Notes: generated by a model from the letters alone, not told the origin. A stretch of 64,000 nt of DNA from Candidatus Methylomirabilota bacterium (GCA_003104975.1 PQAM01000019.1:94001-158000); one strand, 5' to 3'; positions 35,452-44,820 are shown, counted from the first letter of the stretch. Program-made: numbers and translations.

Positions 35452-36819
35452 ATGCAGCCTGTGACGATCGATCTGGCCGGCAAGCAAGCGGTGGTTGTCG
35501 GATTGGCGCGATCCGGGCAGGCCGCCTGTCGTGTGCTGCTCAAACAGGGCGCCGTGGTCATCGGGACCGACCGACGGGATGAGCACGAGATCGGCGCCGA
35601 CCTGAGCAGTCTGGAGCGGGACGGGGTCCGCCTTGAGCTGGGCGAGCGGTATCTGCGCGCCTTACCGTGGGCCGATTGCGTTGTGGTCAGCCCCGGGATC
35701 GATCTGCGTGAGCCGCCGTTTCGGCGCCTTCGCGACGCGGGCATCCCGCTGATCGGCGAGGTGGAGCTGGCCTATCGGTGCAGCGAGGCGACGTTTATCG
35801 GTGTAACCGGCACTAACGGCAAAAGCACGACGACCACCCTGCTCGGCGTGATCCTGAAGGAGGCCGTCCTGCCTGCCCATGTGGCCGGCAACATCGGGAC
35901 CCCGCTCTGCGGGGTGGCGCCATCCCTGGCGGCGGGTGAGTACGTCGTGACGGAGCTGTCGAGCTTTCAACTGGAGACGATCGAGGCGTTCAGGCCGCGC
36001 GTGGCGGTACTCCTGAATCTCGCGCCCGATCATCTCGATCGCTACGATCAGGTCGAAGCGTATTACCGGGCCAAGGCCCGCATTTTTGAGAACCAACAAC
36101 CCTCGGACGTTGCGGTCATCAATGCGGACGATCCGTTGGTGCTTCAGGCCGTTGTGCAGACCCGAGGGCGGACGCTCTCATTCAGCCGGACTCGAGCGTT
36201 GGCCGAGGGGGCCTACGTTGAGGACGATCAGCTTGTGCTGGTCCTTGACGGGAGGCGAGAGGCACTCTGCCGGGTCTCCGATCTGAGGATCCGGGGGGTA
36301 CATAACCTCGAGAATGCGCTGGCCGCCGGTCTGGCAGCGGCCGCGATCGGCGCGTCTTTGGCCTCGATCCGGACGGCGCTTACCAGTTTCGAGGGACTGG
36401 AGCATCGGCTGGAGTTCGTGGCCGAGATCGGCGGCGTTCGTTATGTGAACGATTCCAAGGGGACGAATGTCGGGGCGGTGGTCCGGTCACTCGAGAGCTT
36501 TGCGGAACCTATTGTGCTGATCGCCGGCGGGCGGGACAAGCACGGCGACTTTGCGCCCCTGCTGCCCCTGGTCGGCGAGCGGGTCAAACGGCTGATCCTG
36601 ATTGGTGAAGCGGCCGGCGTCATGCGCCGTGCGTTGGTATCCGCCTCTGCGATAGAGGAAGCGCCTACGCTCGAGGAGGCTGTTCGGCGCGCCGCCGCGG
36701 TGGCATCGCCAGGAGAGGTCGTGCTCCTGTCTCCGGCCTGCGCCAGTTTTGATATGTTTACCGATTTTGAAGAGCGGGGGCGCGTCTTTAAGACGGCGGT
36801 GCGGGGGCTACGGCAATGA
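35452..36819 (+). CDS. murD: UDP-MurNAc-L-alanine:D-glutamate ligase
   Basis: Mur ligase adding D-Glu. N-terminal Rossmann-like VVVGLARSGQAACRVL, P-loop GVTGTNGKSTTTTLLG, then LSSFQLETIEAFRPRVAVLL and NLAPDHLDRY, with late VNDSKGTNVGAV and AGGRDKHGDF. 455 residues. ATG 35452 is one base after the mraY stop, and the stop overlaps the ftsW ATG by ATGA, so it is strictly coupled on both sides. Confidence 0.97.
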   Translation: MQPVTIDLAGKQAVVVGLARSGQAACRVLLKQGAVVIGTDRRDEHEIGADLSSLERDGVRLELGERYLRALPWADCVVVSPGIDLREPPFRRLRDAGIPLIGEVELAYRCSEATFIGVTGTNGKSTTTTLLGVILKEAVLPAHVAGNIGTPLCGVAPSLAAGEYVVTELSSFQLETIEAFRPRVAVLLNLAPDHLDRYDQVEAYYRAKARIFENQQPSDVAVINADDPLVLQAVVQTRGRTLSFSRTRALAEGAYVEDDQLVLVLDGRREALCRVSDLRIRGVHNLENALAAGLAAAAIGASLASIRTALTSFEGLEHRLEFVAEIGGVRYVNDSKGTNVGAVVRSLESFAEPIVLIAGGRDKHGDFAPLLPLVGERVKRLILIGEAAGVMRRALVSASAIEEAPTLEEAVRRAAAVASPGEVVLLSPACASFDMFTDFEERGRVFKTAVRGLRQ

Positions 36820-37931
36820 TCAGCAAGCGGCTTCCATATGACAAGCTGTTGTGCGGGGTCGCGCTGGTGCTGGTAGGCCTTGGCATCATCATGGTCTACA
36901 GCGCGGGCGCCATCAAGGCCGGTGAGAAATACGGCGATCCGTTCTTTTTCCTGAAAAAGCAACTGCTTTGGGCCATGATCGGGTGTGTGGTGATGTTCTG
37001 GGCGATGAACCGCGATTACCGTACATTTCAGAATTTTGTACTCCCGCTCTTCCTGCTCTCGCTGTTGCTCCTTGTACTGGTGCTGGTTCCGTCGATCGGG
37101 GTAAAGATCAACAACGCCAGGCGATGGATTCGTTTGTTCGGGATCTCTTTTCAACCGTCCGAACTGGCGAAACTCTCTGTTGTACTCCTTATGGCGAGGG
37201 TCCTCGCTAAACGGGCCGATCAGGAAGAGGGGTTCGTGAAACGCTTTGTCTTGCCGCTGCTCCTCGCCGGGCTCCTGTGCGGCCTGATTGTGGCGCAGCC
37301 CCACTTTGGGATGGTGGGGATCCTGCTCTGTGCGGTCCTGGCGATCTGTTTTGTGGCCGGGGTCCGCCTGCGCCACCTGATGGTGATCGGTCTCGCCGTC
37401 GGGACGCTTGCCGTCCTGTTTGTCCTGACCCATCCTTATGCGCTCGAGCGGGTGATGACGGTGCTGAAGCCTGATCATGCCTCCGCCAAGGCTATCCATC
37501 AGACCAACCAGTCGATCTATGCCATAGGCCCGGGGGGGGTGCTGGGACGCGGGCTCGGCGACAGCTTCGGGAAGCTGGGCTATCTGCCGGAATCCCATAC
37601 CGAGTTCATCTTTGCCGTCATTGCGGAGGAGACGGGACTTGTGGGGTCGCTCCTGGTCGTCTCGCTGTTCGGTCTCATTTTGTGGCGGGGGACGCGGATC
37701 GCGCTTCGGGCGCCTGACCTCTTCGGCGCCTACGCGGCGATCGGTATTACGTTCATCATCGTTGCCCAGGCCGCCATCAATTTTGGAGTGGTAGTCGGAT
37801 TATTGCCCATTACAGGTTTGCCGTTACCGTTGGTCAGTTTCGGCGGCACCTCGCTGGTCATGACCCTGCTCTGTATCGGTATCCTGCTCAGCATCTCACG
37901 TCATCAGACGACGAGAGGACGGCTTGCATGA
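36816..37931 (+). CDS. ftsW: Septal peptidoglycan polymerase FtsW
   Basis: SEDS-family glycosyltransferase polymerising lipid II at the septum with FtsI. Around ten membrane segments, with family motifs VMVYSAGAI, NNARRWIRLFGISFQPSE, and the late PESHTEFIFAVIAEETG plus PLPLVSFGGTSL. 371 residues. RodA is the other SEDS member, but position between murD and murG indicates FtsW. Start and stop both overlap neighbours by ATGA. Confidence 0.95.
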   Translation: MISKRLPYDKLLCGVALVLVGLGIIMVYSAGAIKAGEKYGDPFFFLKKQLLWAMIGCVVMFWAMNRDYRTFQNFVLPLFLLSLLLLVLVLVPSIGVKINNARRWIRLFGISFQPSELAKLSVVLLMARVLAKRADQEEGFVKRFVLPLLLAGLLCGLIVAQPHFGMVGILLCAVLAICFVAGVRLRHLMVIGLAVGTLAVLFVLTHPYALERVMTVLKPDHASAKAIHQTNQSIYAIGPGGVLGRGLGDSFGKLGYLPESHTEFIFAVIAEETGLVGSLLVVSLFGLILWRGTRIALRAPDLFGAYAAIGITFIIVAQAAINFGVVVGLLPITGLPLPLVSFGGTSLVMTLLCIGILLSISRHQTTRGRLA

Positions 37932-39133
37932 AGGCCATTATTGCGGGGGGCGGGACGGGCGGTCACCTCTTTCCCGCCATCGCGTTAGCCGAGGAACTCC
38001 GTTCGCGAATGACCGACCCGTCACTGTTGTTTGTCGGCGTCGAGGGCGGTGTGGAGGCATCGTTGCTGGCGATACGAGGCTGGGAGTTCGCGGGGATCAG
38101 GGCGTCCGGCGTGCAGGGTAAGCGACTGGGATCGCGACTTCGCAGCCTTACGCTGGTCCCATCCGGACTCATCCGGTCGCTCTCGATCCTTCGACAGTTT
38201 CGTCCGGATGTCGTGGTCGGTTTCGGCGGCTACGCGTCGGCCGCGATGGTGCTGTCGGCGGTGCTGGCGAGGGTCCCGACCGTGATCCACGAGCAGAATG
38301 CCTTTCCGGGGCTGGCCAACCGATGGTTAGGGAGGATCGTCGATCGCGTTGCGATCGCCTTCGAGGAGGCATCCGGACATTTTCCAAAGGAGAAGGTGCG
38401 GGTGACCGGCAATCCGGTCAGAACGGAGCTCTTCGGCGTGAGCAGGGTTGAGGCCATGACTCGCCTGTCCCTTGATCCTGATCGATTCACCGTGCTCATC
38501 TTCGGCGGCAGCCAAGGGGCGCACCGACTGAATCAGGCGGTGATGGAGGCGCTCCCCATGCTGACGGACGAGCGGGAGCGGATCCAATTCGTCCACGCCA
38601 CCGGTCCGCGCGATCTGACCCCTGTCCGACAGGGCTATGATGCGGGAGGGTATCGAGCTGCGGTGGAGCCGTTCTTCCAGGCGATGGCTGTCGCGTACGC
38701 CGCCGCCGATCTCTGTTTCTGCCGGGCGGGGGCGGGTACCGTGGCCGAGCTGTGCGCCATGGGCAAACCGTCGGTGCTCGTGCCGTTCCCGTTTGCCGCC
38801 AGCGATCACCAGCGTTACAATGCGGAAGCGCTGGTCGCTACAGGCGGCGCCCGGATGGTTCTGGACCGCGACCTGAGCGGTACCACAATGGCCGAATACA
38901 TACGGAGGCATCTTGGCGACCGCGAGGGGCTTGCGATGATGGCGCGCCGGGCGCGGGCGCTGGCCAAGCCGGATGCGGCGGTCCGTCTGGCCGATCTGGT
39001 CATACAAACGGCGCGTCAGGCGCCAGGTGCCAGACACCAGAGCGTGCAACAATCCTGGGACGTAGGGGCGAAACATGTTTCGCCCATGCCATCGCAACGA
39101 CGACCAGGAATCTGGAGCGCAAAAAATGTTTAA
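37928..39133 (+). CDS. murG: Lipid II synthase MurG with repeat-derived C-terminal tail
   Basis: Peripheral membrane glycosyltransferase adding GlcNAc to lipid I. GGGTGGHLFPAIALAEEL opens the protein, with GFGGYAS, HEQNAFPGLANR, FGGSQGA and the donor-site CRAGAGTVAELCAMGKPSVL. At 401 residues it is ~35-40 longer than usual. The excess is the C-terminal tail after LADLVIQTARQ, which is encoded by a heptamer array (39013-39040) and a GACGTAGGGGCGA hairpin repeat (39059-39087). The tail therefore looks acquired by repeat insertion and loss of the original stop. The 3' end overlaps murC by 8 bases. Confidence 0.95.
   Translation: MKAIIAGGGTGGHLFPAIALAEELRSRMTDPSLLFVGVEGGVEASLLAIRGWEFAGIRASGVQGKRLGSRLRSLTLVPSGLIRSLSILRQFRPDVVVGFGGYASAAMVLSAVLARVPTVIHEQNAFPGLANRWLGRIVDRVAIAFEEASGHFPKEKVRVTGNPVRTELFGVSRVEAMTRLSLDPDRFTVLIFGGSQGAHRLNQAVMEALPMLTDERERIQFVHATGPRDLTPVRQGYDAGGYRAAVEPFFQAMAVAYAAADLCFCRAGAGTVAELCAMGKPSVLVPFPFAASDHQRYNAEALVATGGARMVLDRDLSGTTMAEYIRRHLGDREGLAMMARRARALAKPDAAVRLADLVIQTARQAPGARHQSVQQSWDVGAKHVSPMPSQRRPGIWSAKNV
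39013..39040 (+). repeat. Heptamer array (GCGNCAG-type) inside murG 3' end
   Basis: Units GCGTCAG, GCGCCAG, GTGCCAG and ACACCAG are in tandem, all ending CAG. They are translated as part of the MurG tail. Confidence 0.75.
39059..39087 (+). repeat. GACGTAGGGGCGA hairpin repeat, copy 2
   Basis: GACGTAGGGGCGAAACATG followed by TTTCGCCCA: a hairpin with GGGCGAAAC and GTTTCGCCC arms, related to copy 1 at 17034. It lies within the murG reading frame. Confidence 0.65.
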
Positions 39134-40523
39134 GAAGATTCGACATATCCACTTTGTCGGGATCGGCGGGGTCGGGATGAGCGGGATCGCCGAGGTTCTG
39201 CATAACCTCGGCTATCAGGTCAGCGGCTCCGATCTGAAGGTATCGGAGCACGCCCTCCGCCTCAGGTCGCTTGGCATTACCGTCCAGATCGGTCACGATC
39301 CCGCCCATGTGGAGGGCGCCGATGTTGTCGTTCGATCCTCGGCGGTGACTCCGGAGAATCTCGAGATTGTTGCCGCGAAGGCGCATGCCATTCCGGTCAT
39401 TCAGCGGGCGGAGATGCTGGCCGAACTGATGCGGATGAAATACGGTGTGGCCGTTGCCGGCACGCACGGCAAGACCACAACGACCTCCATGGTGGCGACA
39501 GTCCTCGCGAAGGCCGGTCTTGATCCGACCGTCGTTATCGGGGGCAGGCTGGATGCGCTCGGCAGCAATGCCAAGCTGGGGCGGGGCGAGTTCCTGGTTG
39601 CGGAGGCCGATGAGAGCGACGGCTCATTCCTGAAACTGGCCCCCACTATCGCCGTCGTCACCACCATCGATGCCGAGCATCTCGACTACTATCGCAATCT
39701 CCAGCAGATCAAGGAGACGTTCCTCGAGTTCATCAACAAGGTCCCGTTTTACGGCTCGGCGATCCTGTGCCTCGATCAGGAACAGATCGTGGACCTGCTG
39801 CCCAGGGTCCAGAAGCGCGTGGTCTCATATGCGTGCAGCACTCAGGCCGACGTTACGGCCGAGGGAATCTCGCTTACCGGACTCAACTCGAGCTTTAAGG
39901 TCAGGTTCAGAGGCGAGTTGCTGGGAGAGGTACAACTCAGGGTTCCGGGAGTGCACAATGTCTCGAATGCGTTGGCGGCCATCGCGGTGGGTCTCGAGCT
40001 CGACATCGATTTCTCCGCCATACGGGCGGCGCTTGGGGAGTTTTCCGGTGTCGCCCGGCGTTTCCAGGTCAAGGGGAGCCCTCAGGATATCATGGTGGTA
40101 GACGACTACGCCCATCACCCGGCAGAGATTCAGGCGACGCTGAAGGCGGCGAGAGATGGATTCGGACGGCGGCTGATCGTGGTATTTCAGCCGCACCGGT
40201 ACAGTCGGACGCAGCGGCTCCTCTCTGAGTTCACGTCGGCCTTCGATCTTGCCGATCAGGTGATCATTGCCGGGATCTATCCGGCCGGCGAGGCGCCGAT
40301 CGACGGGGTCTCCGGTCGACAGATTGCGGACGGGGTGGCCGGACGGAACAGGTCGAAGGTTCTGTATGTGGAACAGAAGGAGGAGATCCCGGACCGTGTC
40401 GTCGAGCTGGCCCGCCCGGGAGATCTGGTCATCACCATGGGCGCGGGCGACATCTGGAAAGCGGGTGAGGCGATCATCCACCGGTTGAAGGACGGGGTAG
40501 AGGGTGGAGGGGGTAGGGTGTAG
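39126..40523 (+). CDS. murC: UDP-N-acetylmuramate:L-alanine ligase
   Basis: First Mur ligase, adding L-Ala to UDP-MurNAc. HFVGIGGVGMSGIAEVL, P-loop AGTHGKTTTTSMVA, EADESDGSFLKL, a VDDYAHHPAEIQATL segment and QPHRYSRTQ are all in place. I use ATG 39126 (MFKKIRHIHFVGIGG) with GGAG upstream; the longer frame starting at 39075 lies within murG. 465 residues. The last codons (DGVEGGGGRV) and the TAG stop come from a heptamer array. Confidence 0.96.
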   Translation: MFKKIRHIHFVGIGGVGMSGIAEVLHNLGYQVSGSDLKVSEHALRLRSLGITVQIGHDPAHVEGADVVVRSSAVTPENLEIVAAKAHAIPVIQRAEMLAELMRMKYGVAVAGTHGKTTTTSMVATVLAKAGLDPTVVIGGRLDALGSNAKLGRGEFLVAEADESDGSFLKLAPTIAVVTTIDAEHLDYYRNLQQIKETFLEFINKVPFYGSAILCLDQEQIVDLLPRVQKRVVSYACSTQADVTAEGISLTGLNSSFKVRFRGELLGEVQLRVPGVHNVSNALAAIAVGLELDIDFSAIRAALGEFSGVARRFQVKGSPQDIMVVDDYAHHPAEIQATLKAARDGFGRRLIVVFQPHRYSRTQRLLSEFTSAFDLADQVIIAGIYPAGEAPIDGVSGRQIADGVAGRNRSKVLYVEQKEEIPDRVVELARPGDLVITMGAGDIWKAGEAIIHRLKDGVEGGGGRV

Positions 40524-40525
40524 GG
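40495..40525 (+). repeat. Heptamer array (GGGTNNA) spanning the murC stop
   Basis: GGGTAGA, GGGTGGA, GGGGGTA, GGGTGTA then GGG. The murC frame enters the array and stops at the TAG made by GGGTGTA+G. The GGGG run also lies 4-8 bases before the murB GTG. Confidence 0.85.
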
Positions 40526-40528
40526 GAC

Positions 40529-41461
40529 GTGATGGCGATGCTGATGGGACAGCTTCAGTTGCAGGAACGGTTTCAGGGGCTCATCAAGGGCCAGGCCCTG
40601 GCCGAGGAGCCGCTTGCGTCGCACACCTACTTCCGGATCGGCGGCCCGGCCGAGGTGATGGCCTTTCCGGCCGATCTTGAGGATCTGAAAGTCTTACTTA
40701 AGGCGGCGCGGGATGAGGCAATCCCTGTGCTGATCCTCGGCGGCGGCAGCAACATGCTGGTATCGGACGAGGGGGTCAGGGGGCTCGTCATCAATCTCTC
40801 CCGCACCTTCCTTGGGCTGGAGGTCTCCGGCGAACAGATCAGGTGCGGGGCCGGCGTACGGACCAGCCGCTTGCTGGCTCTCTCCGCAATGAAGGGTCTG
40901 ACGGGTCTCGAAGGGCTGACGGGTGTGCCGGGAACCGTAGGGGGGGCGATCAAGGGGAATGCCGGGACGGCCTTAGGCGCCATCGCCGATCACCTCGATT
41001 GGCTTTGCGTGGTGGACCGATCGGGTGAGGAGCAGATCCTGACGAGCGAAGCGCTCGGCGCCGGCTATCGATCTACCGCGCTCCCTGCAGGCTCGGCGAT
41101 TGTGGACGCCGGCTTTACGTTACGACGGGGCGATCCGAGGACGATCAAAGAGACCGTCTCACGATTGCTGGTGAGACGGAATTCGACGCAGCCTGTAGAG
41201 GTCAGGTCGGCCGGGTGCATCTTTAAGAACCCTCCGGACGACTACGCGGGGCGTCTGGTAGAGCGGGCGGGACTCAAGGGGCTGCGACGAGGCGGGGCGC
41301 AGATCGCCGAGAAGCACGGCAACTTCATTGTGAACCTCGGCGGGGCGACCGCTGCGGACGTATGCTGGCTGATCGAGCGGGTCAGGGCCGAGGTGATGGC
41401 GAAGACGGGAGTGGCGCTTGAACTGGAGATTCAGATCGTCGGATCGCCCGACGCGGGTTGA
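40529..41461 (+). CDS. murB: UDP-N-acetylenolpyruvoylglucosamine reductase
   Basis: FAD-dependent reductase completing UDP-MurNAc. HTYFRIGGPAEVM, ILGGGSNMLVSDEG, GVPGTVGGAIKGNAGT (FAD-binding), then SAGCIFKNPPDDYAG and the C-terminal HGNFIVN and LELEIQIVG. It is the shorter type II enzyme (310 residues, lacking the Tyr loop of E. coli). At the place of the catalytic Ser (AGSxFKNP in most relatives) it has Cys230. Cys can protonate in principle, and I believe some other MurB proteins share this, but I cannot check. GTG 40529 follows a GGGG run. Confidence 0.95.
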   Translation: MMAMLMGQLQLQERFQGLIKGQALAEEPLASHTYFRIGGPAEVMAFPADLEDLKVLLKAARDEAIPVLILGGGSNMLVSDEGVRGLVINLSRTFLGLEVSGEQIRCGAGVRTSRLLALSAMKGLTGLEGLTGVPGTVGGAIKGNAGTALGAIADHLDWLCVVDRSGEEQILTSEALGAGYRSTALPAGSAIVDAGFTLRRGDPRTIKETVSRLLVRRNSTQPVEVRSAGCIFKNPPDDYAGRLVERAGLKGLRRGGAQIAEKHGNFIVNLGGATAADVCWLIERVRAEVMAKTGVALELEIQIVGSPDAG

Positions 41462-42320
41462 GGAGAATGCCGGCTTTCGTCCGAATTCCCGTTTCCTGAG
41501 GTCGGCATCGGGGGGCGCGGGATGGCGGCGGCGCGGCATCACTCGCCGTGGGCTGCGGTCCGGTTCCCGGTTAAGATGGGTGGCGCGCGTGGCCGTTCTC
41601 CTCGTATTGGTTGGCGGACTGGGATGGGTGGTCTGGCGGCAGGTCCCGCGCTTGATCCCGATGGACTATTTCCGGGTCAGCGATCTTCGCGTCGTAGGCA
41701 ATGATCGGGTCCCGGCGGCGGCGATCATTGAGAGCTTGGGCCTCGTTCCCGATGCCAATCTCCTGGAGGTGGATTTGCAGGCGCTTGCGATGCGGGTCGG
41801 GCGTAATCCCTGGATCCAACGCGCCAGGGTGAGCCGGCATCTTCCGGCCACCTTGCAGGTTCACATATCAGAGCGTGCGCCCCACGCCGTCGTGATGGCC
41901 AATCGCGCCTACCTCGTGAGCGAGGATGGGCTGATCCTGCAGGAGGCCTCTCCGGCGGACCTGTCCGATCTGCCGCTGCTGAGGCTTCACACCGACCACG
42001 CGCTTAAGATGGGGGGGCGAATCGATCCCGCTCGAATCGATCAGGGGGCACGCCTGTGGCGACGATTCCATCAGGGCGTCCTGGGGCCGGATATGCAGGC
42101 GCAGGAGATTCAACTGAAGAACGACGGAAGTTGTACCGTCGTCCTGGGCCCGGGACTCCCATTCCTGCATTTTGGTGGGGAGGATGGCGTGCAACGGCAG
42201 TTGGATCGATTGGCGCGGGTGCTCGAGATGCGGGGCGCTACCCTGCGCCAGTTGGAATATGCCGATTTCCGTTTTGCGGATAAGGTGATCGTGAAGCCGC
42301 TTTCGAAGGAGGGCGCATGA
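41418..42320 (+). CDS. ftsQ: Cell division protein FtsQ
   Basis: Bitopic divisome protein. A basic cytoplasmic N-terminus (~55 residues, many Arg), one membrane helix (about 56-74, VARVAVLLVLVGGLGWVVW), then a POTRA domain (FRVSDLRVVGNDRVPAAAI, NPWIQRARVSRHLPATLQV, ISERAPHAVV) and the FtsQ C-domain. 300 residues. TTG 41418, inside the murB 3' end, is the best start: GGGAG lies 6 bases upstream and no other in-frame start exists before the membrane helix except a GTG at its edge. ftsA overlaps by ATGA. Confidence 0.9.
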   Translation: MNWRFRSSDRPTRVEENAGFRPNSRFLRSASGGAGWRRRGITRRGLRSGSRLRWVARVAVLLVLVGGLGWVVWRQVPRLIPMDYFRVSDLRVVGNDRVPAAAIIESLGLVPDANLLEVDLQALAMRVGRNPWIQRARVSRHLPATLQVHISERAPHAVVMANRAYLVSEDGLILQEASPADLSDLPLLRLHTDHALKMGGRIDPARIDQGARLWRRFHQGVLGPDMQAQEIQLKNDGSCTVVLGPGLPFLHFGGEDGVQRQLDRLARVLEMRGATLRQLEYADFRFADKVIVKPLSKEGA

Positions 42321-43552
42321 CCCCCAAGGGCGAGATCGTCACGGGACTCGATATCGGCACCACCAAGATCTGCGTCATCGTCGCTGAGGTTACGGAGAGC
42401 GGGGTCGAAATCATCGGCTGTGGGATGAGTCCGTCACAGGGCCTGAAAAAGGGTGTGGTCGTCAATATCGATGTGACCGTCGAGTCGATCAGGCGGGCAG
42501 TCGAGGCGGCGGAGGAGATGGCGGGCGTCGCCCTCGATTCCGCATTCGTGGGGATCGCCGGCAGTCACATCAAGGGGATCAACAGCCGCGGGGTCATCGC
42601 CGTCACCGGTAAGAATCAGGAGATTACGCAGGCCGACGTCGATCGGGTCCTGGAGGCCGCCAAGGCCATCACCCTACCGCCGGACCGCCGAGTGATTCAT
42701 GTCATCCCGCAGGAGTTTATCATCGACGATCAGGGGGGCGTAAAAGAACCGGTCGGGATGAGCGGCCACCGGCTTGAGGCCGAGATCCACATCGTCACGG
42801 GCGCCATCGCGTCGGCGGAAAATATCGTCAGGTGCGCAAACAGGGCCGGGCTGGAGGTGCAGGATATCGTCTTGCAGCCGCTCGCATCCAGTGAGGCGAC
42901 CCTGACGGCGGATGAGAAGGATCTGGGGGTGATTCTGATCGATATCGGCGGGGGGACCTCGGACATTGCCGTCTTCGTGGATGGAAGCATTCGTCACACG
43001 GCGGTGCTGCCGCTGGGCGGCGATCATCTGACCCACGATATTGCTATCGGGCTTAGAACCCCTCCCCCGTTTGCCGAGGAGATCAAGCGGCAGTACGGGT
43101 GCGCGCTGGCCTCGCTCACGGGGGCCGAGGAGGTGGTGGAGGTTCCCAGCGTCGGCGGTCGTAAGCCCCGCCTGCTGTCGCGGCAGATGCTGTGCGAGAT
43201 CGTTCAGCCGAGGATGGAGGAGATCTTCACGCATGCAGGTCTGGAGGTGCGGCGGGCCGGGCTGCTGCAACAGGTGGCTGCCGGGATTGTGGTGACCGGC
43301 GGATCATCGGCGATGGCAGGCGTGCCGGAGCTGGCCGAGCAACTGTTCGACCTGCCGGTACGTCTGGGGATCCCGTCCGGCGTCGGCGGCCTGAAGGAGG
43401 TGGTCAGCTCGCCGATGCACGCCACCGGCGTGGGCCTGGTGCTGTACGGCGTTGCACACCGGGACCAGCCTCGACTCAGCCGGGTGTCGGAGCGCAGCCT
43501 GATGGACAAGATCATCAATCGGATGCGGCAGTGGTTCAGCGATTTTCTGTGA
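42317..43552 (+). CDS. ftsA: Cell division protein FtsA
   Basis: Actin-like protein tethering FtsZ to the membrane. GLDIGTTKICVIVAEV, the 1C/SHS2 region (DSAFVGIAGSHIKG), IDIGGGTSDIAVFVDG (phosphate 2), VVTGGSSAMAGVPELAEQLF (adenosine) and a C-terminal amphipathic stretch (IINRMRQWFSDFL) as membrane anchor. 411 residues. The ATG overlaps the ftsQ stop, and ftsZ follows after 39 bases. Confidence 0.97.
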   Translation: MTPKGEIVTGLDIGTTKICVIVAEVTESGVEIIGCGMSPSQGLKKGVVVNIDVTVESIRRAVEAAEEMAGVALDSAFVGIAGSHIKGINSRGVIAVTGKNQEITQADVDRVLEAAKAITLPPDRRVIHVIPQEFIIDDQGGVKEPVGMSGHRLEAEIHIVTGAIASAENIVRCANRAGLEVQDIVLQPLASSEATLTADEKDLGVILIDIGGGTSDIAVFVDGSIRHTAVLPLGGDHLTHDIAIGLRTPPPFAEEIKRQYGCALASLTGAEEVVEVPSVGGRKPRLLSRQMLCEIVQPRMEEIFTHAGLEVRRAGLLQQVAAGIVVTGGSSAMAGVPELAEQLFDLPVRLGIPSGVGGLKEVVSSPMHATGVGLVLYGVAHRDQPRLSRVSERSLMDKIINRMRQWFSDFL

Positions 43553-43591
43553 GATCCAACATCCAACAACGACGTGTGAGGGGAGGTGGAG

Positions 43592-44767
43592 ATGGCATTT
43601 GCGCTGGAGATCGATGGAGAGCACGCGGCCAAGATCAAGGTGATCGGAGTGGGGGGCGGGGGATCCAATGCGGTGAACCGGATGTCGGCATCGGATTTCA
43701 CCGGGGTGGAGTTTTTCGTGGTGAATACCGACACCCAGGCGCTCAAAATGTCGCCGGTAGACACCAAGCTTCAGATCGGCGCAAACGTGACGAGGGGCTT
43801 GGGGGCAGGGGCGAATCCGGACATCGGCCGACAGGCGGCGCTTGAGGACAGCGACAAGATCCTGAGCCTTCTGGAGGGTGCGGATATGGTGTTTATCACC
43901 GCCGGACTGGGGGGCGGGACAGGAACCGGCGCCGCGCCTGTTATCGCAAGCTTGGCGAAGGAGTTGGGTATCCTGACGGTCGGTGTGGTGACCAAGCCGT
44001 TTGCGTTTGAGGGGAAGGTTCGAGAGACACATGCCGCCAGGGGGTTAACCGCCCTATGCGAGAGCGTCGACACCCTGATCACCATCCCCAACCAGCGACT
44101 GCTGCAGGTCGTCGAGCGGCAGACCTCACTGACCGACGCCTTTAGAATCGCCGACGACGTCTTGCGTCAGGCGGTGCAGGGGATTGCGGACCTCATCGTA
44201 GTGCCGGGCCTGATCAACCTGGACTTTGCCGATGTCAAGACCATCATGTCTGAGCGCGGGATTGCCATGATGGGGATCGGTGTGGCGTCGGGAGAGGACG
44301 CCGCCTCCGAGGCCGCTCTCAAGGCGATCAACAGCCCGCTTCTGGAAAACGTCTCGATCGATGGCGCCCGGGGCGTGCTTATCAGTATCACCGGCGGTCC
44401 GGCGCTCTCGCTGTACGAGGTCAATGAGGCCAGTTCCACGATCTGCAAGTCGGCTCACCAGGAAGCCAATATCATCTTCGGCGCCGTGATCGACGAATCG
44501 CTAAAAGACAGTGTCTGCGTGACGGTGATTGCCACCGGGTTCGAGGTGGCCGCCTCGGCGGGCGAGGATGGATCTTCAAAAATGGTCGAGATGAAGGCGT
44601 ATGCGGCCAAAGCGGCGGAGCGCGGCGGTTTCCTTCGGAAGCGGGCGACGCTCGGACGCGAGACCGCCGACGAGCAGTTTCACCTTCGCGACCTGGAGCT
44701 GAAAACGCAGGATATTGACGGCGACGAGTTGGACATTCCGACCTTTTTGCGGCGCCAAGCCGATTAA
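43592..44767 (+). CDS. ftsZ: Cell division GTPase FtsZ
   Basis: Tubulin homologue forming the Z ring. [17 protein letters not shown], the tubulin signature [13 protein letters not shown] at about residues 105-117, [20 protein letters not shown], and a C-terminal linker ending in [13 protein letters not shown], the conserved tail that binds FtsA. 391 residues. ATG 43592 was preferred over GTG 43586 because GGGGAGG is then at the right distance. It is the last gene of the dcw run; the next gene starts 53 bases on. Confidence 0.98.
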   Translation: MAFALEIDGEHAAKIKVIGVGGGGSNAVNRMSASDFTGVEFFVVNTDTQALKMSPVDTKLQIGANVTRGLGAGANPDIGRQAALEDSDKILSLLEGADMVFITAGLGGGTGTGAAPVIASLAKELGILTVGVVTKPFAFEGKVRETHAARGLTALCESVDTLITIPNQRLLQVVERQTSLTDAFRIADDVLRQAVQGIADLIVVPGLINLDFADVKTIMSERGIAMMGIGVASGEDAASEAALKAINSPLLENVSIDGARGVLISITGGPALSLYEVNEASSTICKSAHQEANIIFGAVIDESLKDSVCVTVIATGFEVAASAGEDGSSKMVEMKAYAAKAAERGGFLRKRATLGRETADEQFHLRDLELKTQDIDGDELDIPTFLRRQAD

Positions 44768-44820
44768 CGATCCTGGCGAAGCCCCTCTTCACAGCGCGCT
44801 CGGGAAGGGAGGATAGGCCA

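Noticed and set aside
34380-35744. 454-codon open frame antisense to mraY and murD
   Set aside because: Gln/Arg/Asp-rich mirror of membrane-protein codons; typical of shadows.
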